A stretch of 64,000 bases of DNA, from contig CM059974.1 of NCBI GenBank assembly GCA_030490835.1, forward strand, positions 7,447,501-7,511,500. Direction: 5' to 3'. The DNA comes from Annona cherimola (taxonomy: Eukaryota; Streptophyta; Magnoliopsida; Magnoliales; Annonaceae). Of the stretch, positions 35,691 to 45,665 are shown one piece after another (within the stretch, counting starts at the first letter, position 1; the number at the start of each line of letters is the position of its first letter). The notes beneath the pieces are model-generated. The model was not told the DNA's origin. It saw only the letters and a program-made list of their open reading frames with translations, and searched no databases. The position numbers were made by a program, and so were the translations under genes.

Positions 35691-36426
35691 GGTGAATTCC
35701 TCGTATATCTAAAAATTTTACCCCCAATTCCATTTTACTCACAAACTTTCAAAAATATCTTTTATACCCACGATTTTTTATCTTAGTTCCACATAAACTT
35801 ATGCTGTTAAGGATCTGTTAAAGGATAATCTTCTATGAAATAATGAATACATATATTCATAATTACGATTTTACAGCTAAGAATTCATAGTATAATGAAT
35901 GTCTAGTAATTCTATAATTGCAAAGTAATATGTTGTTTGAATATGAATATTTTTTATTGGTATATATTATACATCCATCTCAATTGGTATCATAATCAAT
36001 TTTTGAAGCATTCTTACGAATTTCTAATGTAGAAACACCAAGTTTGTCTCTTAAACTGAGAAACTTACTTACTCCTATCAATAGCCCACCCTGACAATGG
36101 AGGGAATATATATAACAATGGAGGGAATATATATAATGCACCCTCCCCAACCCAAATGGCCAACCACAAATGCCATTGGCCACTGCCACAAAGGGCCGAT
36201 GGCGAATATGAATCTTTAATTTTGAGCAAAAGAACTTTGAATTATATTAAAGCTTAGGTATATTTATTATTTTATAAAGAGGCTAATGACTTATTTAACG
36301 GATTTATAACGACGTGGGTATATATGAAATTAAAATAAAAATTCATGAGTATAAATGAAATTAAAAATAAAATTAGTAGGCATATATGGAATTTGAGCTG
36401 AAAGTTTTAGTTATATCCAAATAACC
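35691..36426. mobile_element. Foldback element with about 130-bp arms and a distinct interior
   Basis: Left arm 35691-35830 and right arm about 36285-36426 are imperfect reverse complements (blocks such as TTATACCCACGA and CATTTATACTCA). The termini resemble the Mutator-like element at 62791. The interior (35830-36280) includes less AT-rich DNA with a 21-bp tandem duplication at 36095-36135 (AATGGAGGGAATATATATAA-like). No coding product is recognised. Confidence 0.6.
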
Positions 36427-37837
36427 TCTAAAGGTCGTACTTTCATTGATATTTTTTTTCTTCACATGTTGCTTTCTACAACATTTTTTAGATGATTGCC
36501 TCTAAATGCTAATTTTTAATAAAAAGAATTATTATATCACCTCATGGTGCAGAAATGTGAAGTATCACTGAAAATATGTTACTAAATGTTAGTTTTCTCA
36601 TGCGCGTTTCTGTTAAAATTAAAACCCTTTCTTATCTTCGGAGGATATCAATCCCTCTTTCCTCCCCTCACATACAAAGTCGCCCACAACCCAAATAGAA
36701 TAAAACAGGAGCCTCTAATATACACGCAAATCGCTCTTTAGTTTTCTACATTTAAATATAAGCCAGGCCTTGCCAATTGCCATGATTTATGTGATGTGCG
36801 CATGGCGCACCGGTCATCTCCATGGGCATTATTTCGCGTCCCTTTCGTGCTGCATGGGAGCCGTGCGGTTACAATCACCACGCTAGACCAACGAAAAGTT
36901 GAAACCATAGTTGCACGAAAATGCTGTCATGACGCCACAGATTAAAGTCCTCCAGCACCCATCATCTGCTACTATGACATGTCCCGCATTGATCACTGCT
37001 GACTTCAAATTTCCAATGTCCCTGCCAGCTATACTAGAAAATATATATGTGTGTGTATTGATGTTTCCGTTCGCTTATAAAAACACCAATAACATGATAT
37101 ATAATCGATCCCAGATGAAGTAGCTTTGTAGCTCGACAAGGAAGAGAGATGTGGAGGATTGAAGCACGTGCGACCATAACAATGGGACCAAATGAAGAGG
37201 CACGCATGTATTAATTAATAATTAATGAAGCAATGCAGCAAAGATGCATGCTAGCTGTAAGTGATTAAACTGGACTGATTGAAGCTAGTTAGTTTTATCA
37301 CATGATGTCTGATACAATTTTGCCTGATATATGGTCCCATACAGCCTCGCTGAATAATAATTACTAATTAAAATAAGGTATGACCCATTTTTTTGTATTA
37401 ATATTCCCGGTAGCAGAGCGCCAACATTGGAATTCTTTATGTTTCTTTTGCATCCTAGTTTCATGATGAATTGGCATGCCGCTGCTTGCTACGTAGGAAT
37501 CCATATCCAGCAAATCCCATTTTATTCTCAAACGCGGGGCGCGCATTGGAATTCACTTTTTCATTTTGACCCGCCCAAACCTCTGGCATTAGAAATTCAG
37601 CTCATTTCAGGAAATCCATTGCAGCAACCTCTCAGTCGTCGGTCTGCGGAAAGTTCAATGTACCTGATACTTGAGACGGCCAGCTTCAAACTGATAAAGG
37701 GGAGAAAAAATAAATTTCAAACCAAAATGCGCTGGAACATGTATCAGAACATTTTTTGTGGGCTCTACAGGTAGGGAGTTGATATTTGCATTTTTAAAAA
37801 AAAAAAATTATGCCTACAAAAGCCTACTGATCCCCTG
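36427..37837. other. Intergenic region, no gene seen
   Basis: Moderate-GC patches at 36.6-37.1 and 37.4-37.7 kb have short open frames on both strands, none with a recognisable motif. Confidence 0.4.
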
Positions 37838-38500
37838 CTGATTTTTTTATTTTTATTTTAAATCCTCTAAAAGGGCAGCCCGGTGCATCAAGCTCCCGCT
37901 ATGCGCGGGGTCCGGGGAAGGGTCGGACCACATTGGGTCTATAGTACGCAGCCTTACCTTGCATTTTTTTTGCAAGAGGCTGTTTTCACGACTCGAACCC
38001 GTGACCTCCAGGTCACACGGCGACAACTCTTACCGTTGCGACAACTCTAATTTTGTATATTTATATTCTAAATCCTGATGTTTGACCATTTACATCTTAA
38101 GCCTTAAAACTTTAGTACCTCTACATTTTAAACTTTGACTCATAATAGTGCTTAACATTGCCATTAATCCATGTGAGATGTCTTAAATACCCTTTAATAT
38201 TTTTTTAAAAAAACTTATATCTGTATTATAGGTGAATATGTTGGTAGAGCCTTTGAGGATAAAATACAAAAAGTTTAAAAGTCAAATTTAAAATATAAAT
38301 GATTTTCTTTTAAAAAAATATTAAAGGATATTTATGATATTTCGCACATATTAATAGCAATTCTCGACTCTATTATGAATTAGGATTTAAAATGCAAAAA
38401 AACTAAAGTTTTCCATATTTAAAAATGTAATCGACCAAAATTCGGAGTTTAAAATATAAATACATAAAATTAGAAAATTTAAAATGCAAAAAATGTGACT
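37838..38500. mobile_element. Foldback element interrupted by an Au SINE
   Basis: The right arm (about 38320-38500), reverse-complemented, aligns with the left arm from about 37838 to 38210, provided 37871-38044 is removed. Shared blocks include TTTAATATTTTTTTA at the inner ends and TTTTAAATnnTCTAATTTT across the SINE insertion point. Non-coding, AT-rich; class unknown. Confidence 0.7.
37871..38044 (-). mobile_element. Au-family SINE
   Basis: The minus strand matches the Au SINE widespread in angiosperms: a tRNA-derived head with B box GGTTCGAGTC (37990-37999), then AACAGCCTCTTGCA, GGTAAGGCTGCGTAC, CCTTCCCCGGACCCCGCGC and a terminal GCACCGGGCTGCCCTTTT. A 5' stretch of the head is missing or diverged. 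CTCTAA occurs on both sides (37865-37870 and 38045-38050), a probable target duplication. Confidence 0.92.
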
Positions 38501-40211
38501 GCTTGTGATAGTTAATATATATTTTTTAATGTTATGTTGTCATCTTTGATTAATTCCCATACATGGCATATTTTACTAGAAATTAGGTTCATACGTGCGT
38601 ATCTGAGGCTTGCTTTGGGATTGCCTAGAGTGCGGTTTCATTTACCTAAACAGAAATTGATTAAGCACTGATGAAATTAATATTTTTGCATTTACGTAAT
38701 AAGTACTTCTTAGCCATGATTTAGCCTTTAGTTGTCAATGCTACGTTTTTGCCCCAAAAATTTAACATGTAACTCATTTAATTTGGAAGAAGTTAGAAAT
38801 TTTGACCTTCTAAAAAGTTATGATTATACATAAAAAATTCCTCAATCGGACTTTTATGAAACTAAACCAAACATCGATCACACAATTTTGGGATAAATTA
38901 GTACGCAACGAGTAGCCAAACAAACACTAACACTACAAAATAAAAAAAGTCACTCAAAGATGTGTCTTATCCAATTACTTTTTAATTTTATGACAATAAA
39001 AGGTTTTAAGCAGCACATTGTAAATTTTAATAAGTATATTCAGCCTCCGAATATGTTAAATATTTAAGATATATAAGTCTTTCATAGAGGGCAGCTAATC
39101 ACATGTCGACTTGCAACATGAGTACTCCAAAATAAAGTGTAAGAAGCATAAGATTTCTTACATGTAAACGGAAGTTTTATTAATATATACGAGGTTTTCC
39201 TCAAAAACCAAGAAAGAAAAATTTTCACCATTAAAAATTAAAAAAAAATATCTGTATCCTCAGTTAGAACTTGAGAGAGGATCAATTGTGGCCTTACAAA
39301 CTAAAGAAAGAAAGTTCATGGAAGAATGAATTCAATATGAAACTTAAAGAAGCTCGAAGGAATACTTCCTAATCATCTTCAACCGCAATTTGTATAGATC
39401 TCGTCTGTTGATTGGAAAAAATCATTTGAACGCAAGATAAGAAGTATAAACTCATGCATAAGTGTTTAACAGCTCAGGCTAACCTCTCCTTCATATTAAG
39501 AATATCCTCTTTCTTGCATTTTCTTCTTGATTTTTGAGTAAGCTTCGAGGCCGAACGAAACTTGTTTAGTCCCCAACTCGGGTTAACCTTAAATGTTAGC
39601 CCATGGACTCTGATTAAGCGATCTCTTAACCACCTCATCATCCGTGATCTATGACCCATTTGGCAGCAAGTGACGTTAGCGTATAAGCACACTACAAGTC
39701 ACAATAAAATGTTAAATGTAGATATGGTTGATGATCATGGAAAGATGAATGAGGGTCCCCTTGCAAAGATGTAAAAGTAAAAATGATTTTAAGAGTTTGT
39801 TCAAAAAGTGAGAAAATTATTTGATATTAAAAGATGAAATAAGATACTGTAAAATAGATTCCAACTGGAACAATAAAAAAATGTCAAAATTAATCATATA
39901 AAAGATTATTTAAGGTGGAAAATTAGTAAATTTTTTATATTTTTACATGTTATAAACCGATAATGAAGATGTCTTTGGTAACATGCAAAATTGGACAAAA
40001 CGTTCTCATTTGTAAACGATATCTTAAGTGCCTACTTAACCTACATTTTCAATTATTATTTTATACTTTTCAATCATTTTTCTTATTTTCTTATACATCC
40101 ATCTGATTTATTTTAATTTTAATTTTCTATTAATTGTTACCCCATCCCGATACATATTTCTCCCAATTATTCAAAAAATTCCTCAATCATGCATTCTTGT
40201 TTTTGCTTTTT
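38501..40211. other. Intergenic region, no gene seen
   Basis: AT-rich DNA. A 72-codon minus-strand frame at 39474-39692 has no recognisable motif and is not supported. No element termini were identified. Confidence 0.45.
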
Positions 40212-40464
40212 GGGCATGTTTATTAAATTCAGAAACTTTTCGATCCAAAATTTTTCACTCTTCATAATTGTTATATTTTTAATCATTTTTCACATCTTTT
40301 TATACAAATACTATACGTTTCAATTATTTTACATAACTATTAATGTAACTAACTTATTTATTTTAATTTTATTCTCTTTTATCTTTACTATTATTATATC
40401 ACATCATTTTCTACAAATTTAAAAACTTTTACATAAAAAACTTTTTGCATACATTTATAAGCGT
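40212..40464. mobile_element. Tourist-like MITE relic (GTGTGTTTGG family), minus orientation
   Basis: The interior (TTTTTAATCATTTTTCACATC, TATTTTAATTTTATTCTCTT blocks) aligns with the family. The ends GGGCATGTTTATT and the facing AAGCGTTTGGG are decayed. Confidence 0.6.
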
Positions 40465-40496
40465 TTGGGAAGTGATAAAACATTTTATATGAAAAG

Positions 40497-40985
40497 ATTG
40501 GTGGGTTATTAACCCACCAATCTGTTTGTTAATTTATTTAAAAAAAAACTTCAACATAACATATTTACAAACTATTTAGTAAGAAGACTAGTGTGTTATT
40601 AACTTGTTGTATAGTAGATAACCTAAAGTTTAGACTCTAATAGACAATAATCTCGCAAATAAATGCAAAATAGTATTTTTAGTGTAACAGAAATGAAAAT
40701 ATGATAGTAACAAGAAAATAGAATTATAACAGCAGTGGGAAAATAAAAATTAAGTGGCGGACGGAAGGCTTTGCGGGGAAAATAATGAAATGGTTCATAT
40801 TTATACATATATATATATAACTTTAATGGGTTAAATGGGTTAAACGATTACTAAACAGGTTAACGGTTTATATGATCTTAATTTAATTATTTAATTAAAT
40901 AATTAAATTAATTAGTGAATCATAATTTATTTATATAAAAATTTAAATTTAAATTTATTTATAAACAAGTAGGTGTATCACGGGT
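40497..40985. mobile_element. hAT relic related to the 50529-51093 element
   Basis: GGGTTATTAACCCACCAATC and GGGTTAAATGGGTTAAACG motifs and the intervening AAACTTCAACnnAAC order match the AACGGGTT-rich element at 50529. Terminal repeats are not recognisable, so the boundaries are approximate. Confidence 0.45.
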
Positions 40986-40989
40986 TTAC

Positions 40990-41330
40990 CATCGGGTTTA
41001 CCATCACGAGTGACGGCCCACCGTTAACACCACTGAAGAGTAACCGGCACTCCATTCGCAGACGAAGCATCATTCCTGCGCCGAACTTCCGCAGCATGAA
41101 GTACTTGCTGCCTACAGGCCCGCTGTACCTTAGCTTTTTGATAGCCCTTTGCCACCCCTCTGACCAGACCAACTGCTCTTGTTCAGGCGATGATCAGAAC
41201 ACGCACGCCACATGCCACCCATTTCTATGTTCTATCAGCCTGTACTCGAGGGGCGCACCGAGCAGAATAGTGAAATTTTCAACATTGAGCGAATGAGCGG
41301 CTCACCGACATGAATTTTTCAAGGACATTC
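40990..41330 (-). pseudogene. Unidentified gene fragment with one in-frame stop
   Basis: One minus-strand frame reads through about 115 codons with a single TGA. It includes NVENFTILLGAPLEYRLIEH before the stop and VWSEGWQRAIKKLRYSGPVG and KYFMLRKFGAGMMLRLRMEC after it. Base composition is balanced inside very AT-rich flanks, and residue composition is protein-like on both sides of the stop. I do not recognise the family. It looks like an exon of a host gene, degraded or carried by a transposon; the hAT relic next to it makes capture possible. Confidence 0.4.
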
Positions 41331-41620
41331 GTACGCACCCTGCGAATTTTGTTTAGTGTAGCTGATTTTTTAATTATACACAGCATATGGTTTGAAGCTT
41401 AAGTAGATGTATTTCAACTATGGGGGGCAGTAGCATTCGGGGAAAAATGAAGGAAATTTGTTGAGGGAAAACTTTGTCATGAGTAAAGTAACGGGATGAT
41501 GCAATATGACACAAGTAATGATTCAGGACAAAGAAACTATTTTAAAGTTAAAATAAATATACTATTTGTATATAAAGATACAAATAATTGATTAAATAGT
41601 AAGATGGTTATATGCCGAAT

Positions 41621-42018
41621 GATCTTTTACGACCGGTCGGAAATCATTTCCGACCGGTCAAAAAAAATATATTTTTTTAATTTTTTTTGAAATTTTTTTT
41701 TATAAACATGTTAATCTAGTTATATTTAATCTATAAATCAATTTTTACCATTTTTGGATATGTATATATATTTATTTTGGATTTTTAAATACAGGGGTAT
41801 TTAAGTCATTTTAAGAATATTTAAAATGACTTAAATACCCCTGTATTTAAAAATCCAAAATAAATATATATACATATCTAAAAATGATAAAACTTGATTT
41901 ATAGATTAAATATAACTATATTAACATATTTATAAAATTATTTTTCAAAAAAAAAACAAAAAAATATATTTTTTGACCGGTCGGAAATCACCGGATTTCC
42001 GACCGGTCGTAAAAGATC
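41621..42018. mobile_element. 398-bp near-perfect foldback with palindromic ends
   Basis: Arms 41621-41814 and 41821-42018 are reverse complements with few differences, around a loop of about six bases. Each arm tip is itself a palindrome: GACCGGTC occurs at 41631, 41652, 41975 and 42001, the outer pairs enclosing GGAAATCATTTCC on the left and a version longer by five bases on the right. Termini read GATCTTTTACGACCGGTCGG. No coding capacity. The high arm identity suggests a recent insertion. No target duplication could be recognised. Confidence 0.85.
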
Positions 42019-42219
42019 TGTACTCGGTTATATAGAACAAGTGTCTAAAAAGTGAAGAAAAATTTTTAATAACTATTTACTTGTTTGTTTACTAAACATA
42101 CCTTATAATTAATCAAATAACTAAACATACCTCATAATTGATTATTTTTTATATTCATATGTTACATCATCTCAATTAATATTCCATTCAAAGTTCACAA
42201 AACTTATTAAGGATAATGA

Positions 42220-42362
42220 TGCCACCACGCATTCAAATAGTGTTGCCGAAAATCCCATGAATAGTGTGGCCAAATTTTCATAAAACGTTGCTGCCGTGAT
42301 TAAAACAAGGTCTCTCAGCTGGCAGGGAAAACGTTGTACCATTGAGGCACCCCCTCTGTGGC
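42220..42362 (-). mobile_element. Probable tRNA-derived SINE
   Basis: On the minus strand GGGGTGCCTCAATGGTACAA resembles a tRNA head with A box and is followed 30-40 bases later by a degenerate B box (CCTTGTTTTAATC) and an unrelated body. Similarity is weak, so this could be chance. Confidence 0.4.
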
Positions 42363-42472
42363 CCTATAATTGATTATTTAAATATAAATAATTATGGCAT
42401 CTGGTTAAATTAAATGTAATCATTTTTACAGCAAAGGCAACCAAATTTAATATTTTTTTAGGTGTTATTATC

Positions 42473-42976
42473 TGTTAGGTTTGTCTTGTATTCTGCTGGA
42501 ATTGGGATTGCGTATCTTGCGTAGTTCAGTTGTGTGAGACTGGGATTGCATATCCTGCGAAATTCAGTTATGTGAGACTGGGATTGCATATCCTGCGAAA
42601 TTCAGTTGTGTGAGACTGGGATTGCGTAAGAGCCTAGAGAAATTTTATTTATAGGTAGATCAGTTAGGGATTCAGTGGAACCTTAAGAAGTGTCCTGTTG
42701 GGACGTGAGAGAGAGGGTTATCAGAGTGTTCTTGTGTTAGGGTGTGTGTAAAGCATCCAGAGAATACGTGTGAGGTATAATATGTGTATCTCTGTAACCT
42801 GTTTATTCTAGTAGATTAGTATCTCTCTCCCGTAGTTTTTTCCTTCTTGGTTTGAAAGGTTTCCACGTAAATCTTGATGTCTTGTTGTGCGTGATCTTGC
42901 AATTATTTATTTAGTCCTATTTTATTGTGTGTACTTCCGTTGTGATCCATATCTACCTAAATTACGTTTCCTAACA
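42473..42976 (+). repeat. 5' LTR, with three 45-bp internal repeats
   Basis: A 504-bp LTR. Near its start the unit GGGATTGCNTATCNTGCG...GTGAGACT is repeated three times, whereas the 3' LTR has two copies. This accounts for most of the length difference between the LTRs. Confidence 0.88.
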
Positions 42977-42990
42977 AGTAGTATTAGAAC
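42977..42990 (+). promoter_or_regulatory. Primer-binding site of the short LTR element
   Basis: AGTAGTATTAGAAC directly follows the LTR. It matches the plant initiator tRNA-Met primer-site core with a few substitutions and sets the element's plus orientation. Confidence 0.7.
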
Positions 42991-43823
42991 TATGGTGATA
43001 GATTTGTGATTCGGGAAAAGGATGAATTGTTGGATCAATGTTTGTAGAAGGCAGGATAATAGCATCACTTTGAAGGCACAAGATCTTGTGGTGATTTTGT
43101 ATGGCTAGGTGTGGCCGGATTTGGAGTTTGTTCTGCGCAGTCATGGAGCTATGGTCATGGCGGTGAGGTGGAGAGCGGAAGCTGTGCACATGCGGCTTGA
43201 TTGGATAATTTTGGAGTCCGTTTTGGGTGATCTAGGTATGGATTTCTATGTTTTTTGGATACTCTGAACGTAATGGTGACATCTGTTTGGGCAGATTTTT
43301 GCTTCAGTCACGTGAGATCTAACACGTGGTTCGGATTAAGGTAGAGCAAGTAGACTTCACGGAGCTACGGATGTTCTGCATTGATGTAGAGATCTAGGTG
43401 AGATGAGGTGTTATGCTTCTTGTGGGCGGTGTGGATCAAGAAGATGCTACATCATTGGACATGATCAAGTTGGATTATATAGATTGAGGTTGATCGGGAG
43501 AAATCAAGTTCGATAGGTTTTAAAGCAACATCTCATGAGCAGATCTTTTAATAGTCTATGGGTGTGCTGATGCTAAGGATGCATGGAGAGCAATGGAGAT
43601 AGACTTGGTTTTCCTAAATTCAGCAATGGACGATGGCTTTGAGATCCAGAGAATGATTTGGCATTAGATTGTGGAGAGCCTGAGGAGTCCTGAGAATGCG
43701 ATTGTTTTGGAAAACAGAATGCGTTCATTTTTTTTTGTAGCTGATGCATAATCGAGTGCAAGATTGGTGCCCTAATGCAAGTTGAAGGGCAATGTACGCA
43801 GAATTCAAGCCAACGTGTAGATT

Positions 43824-44289
43824 TCTTAGGTTTCTCTTGTATTCTGCTAGGATTGAAATTGCGTATCCTGCGTAGTTCAATTGCGTGAGACTGGAATTAT
43901 GTATCCTGCGTAGTTTAGTTGCGTGAGACTGAGATTGCGTAAGAGCCTGGAGGAATTCTATTTATAGGTGAATCAGTTAGGGATTCAGTGGAACCTTGAG
44001 AAGTGTCTCGTTGGGACGTGAGAGAGGAGATTATTGAAGTGTTCTTGTTTAGAATGTGTGTGAGGTATTCAAAGAATATATGTAAGGTATTTTATATGTA
44101 TTTTTGTAACCTGTTTATTCTAATAGATTAGTATCTCTCTCATGTAGTTTTTCCCTTCTTGGTTTGAAGAGTTTTCCACGTAAATCTTGGTGTCTTGTTA
44201 TGTGTGATATTGCAATTATTTATTTGGTCCTATTTTACTGTGTGTGCTTCCGCTGTGATCCGTATCTGCCTAAATCACCTTTCCTAACA
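43824..44289 (+). repeat. 3' LTR, with two internal repeats
   Basis: A 466-bp LTR homologous to 42473-42976. The first bases have changed from TGTTAGG to TCTTAGG; the CCTAACA end is intact. Confidence 0.88.
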
Positions 44290-45466
44290 CGGGCATAACA
44301 GAAAGCAAACAGAAAAATCGGAAGACTTGCCAGCTCCATTTACCTCAATTACCTGCACAACGAGGAGAAAAGAGAAGGGATGGCTTCCCAAAAAAATCAA
44401 GAGAACAAGATATATCAGAATGACACAGGTGTACAATCTCATCGGGCATTTGATCTTTCCAGATTTTACTGCTCGAATATAATGTTTAATTTAGCCACAA
44501 ATGAAAGATTTCACTGCATTTGGTGCCGACTGCCGAATGCGACATTATTAAAATTTGGCTGAGCAAGGAGGTCGCAGATAATAAATTTTGCTGAAGTGAT
44601 GAGTGGGGCACCAAAAGCTCATATTCTCGAACAGAGGAACGAATGCCCGCCAATTAGTGGGCACCGGTTCACGGCTGAGTTAATGGTCCGGGCTGCGTGT
44701 TGATGTCTCTTAAGTCTTAATCACGCGAGGCAGAGTCTCCAGAGTCCAGGCCACGAACATCCCAAGATGACTCTGTGTCAATCTCAGCCACTACAACATG
44801 CGTATAATAAGGCATTTTCTGTGGGGAATAAGAATTTAGAGCCATGTAGGTGGCTTGATAAACGGGTTGGACTTGGACGTTTGTCCTAGCCCCGTGCCTG
44901 TTCTCTCTTTCCTTAAAATAGATGAACTGAGCAGCAAGCGGAAACACATGCTCAAATGAGTCAGCAGTGAAGTGTCTGCACAGTCATCTGATGCGCTAGC
45001 TGATGGGACAACTCTTGGCTATTGGAACAAATTAATTACCCGAACGATTCGTGAAATAATATGTCTCACACCCATGACGAACCATTAGCACTATGTGTCG
45101 AATGGTGGGGATTTTTACCATTCGCACTTGTTAGGTGCTGTTTGTCTTCTGGTGTGGGATTCGAAGTCCGATAACAACAGTCCCAGACGTGCCAGGAGAA
45201 GCACCGATCGAAGCACGCATGGCATGGCATGATTGTGCAGCGTCAGCTAAAAAAGAGTAGGGTTTTTTTAGGAAAAACAGAATTTATTAAAGAATATTGC
45301 CTGAATATTCCAATAATATCTCAACAGGCAGGCCTTCTTCGATGACCCACCAGAAATTACAGTAAAAGGAGGGGGGGAATAAAATTTTGGCCTTCTTGCA
45401 TCTGTAATTACAGTTTCTTGATACAAAAATTCAGTGTGCAACTGATGCCAGCTCATTGACCAATCC
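44290..45466. other. Intergenic region and 3' flank of the four-finger gene
   Basis: Contains the unidentified frame at 44717-44965 and, next to the zinc-finger gene, its probable 3' untranslated region (about 45250-45466). No polyadenylation site was fixed. Confidence 0.45.
44717..44965 (-). pseudogene. Unidentified coding fragment, about 80 codons
   Basis: A minus-strand frame reading FPLAAQFIYFKERENRHGAR and onward to a stop at 44717 lies in balanced-composition DNA and looks protein-like, with an acidic, Ser/Asp-rich end (DSGDSASRD). An in-frame stop precedes it by about a dozen codons, and no splice partner was found. I do not recognise the family. It may be the last exon of a lost gene or a chance frame. 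Confidence 0.22.
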
Positions 45467-45624
45467 TCATGGCCCGCCACTCCCACTGGCAGTTGAACCT
45501 ATCCCCACCTGCAACCATGGAGAAGACCCACCATCCATGTTCATGTCCTTGAGATCACTTAGCTTTGCCAACTTGATTTTACTATCTGCTTCATCATCCA
45601 GATGGGCCATGGGGCTGGAGCTAA

Positions 45625-45665
<41 letters not shown>

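Larger units (their letters stand above)
42473..44289 (+). mobile_element. Short non-coding copia-type LTR retrotransposon
   Basis: Direct repeats 42473-42976 and 43824-44289 flank 847 bp without any long frame. The left LTR has intact TGTTAGG and CCTAACA ends. The adjoining AGTAGTATTAGAAC resembles the initiator tRNA-Met primer site (TGGTATCAGAGC). Sequence before the right LTR (AAGCCAACGTGTAGAT) is a decayed form of the copia polypurine region. With LTRs of about 0.5 kb and no gag-pol, this is a small derivative that would need proteins from a relative. The flanks (TTATC, CGGGC) do not match. Confidence 0.85.

Noticed and set aside
37990..37999. Possible tRNA gene from a perfect B box
   Set aside because: No cloverleaf closes around it and the flanks match the Au SINE. 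The same reasoning applies to the B boxes at 18328, 25519 and 27305.
43573..43761. 62-codon minus-strand frame
   Set aside because: It lies inside the non-coding interior of the short LTR element and opposes its orientation.
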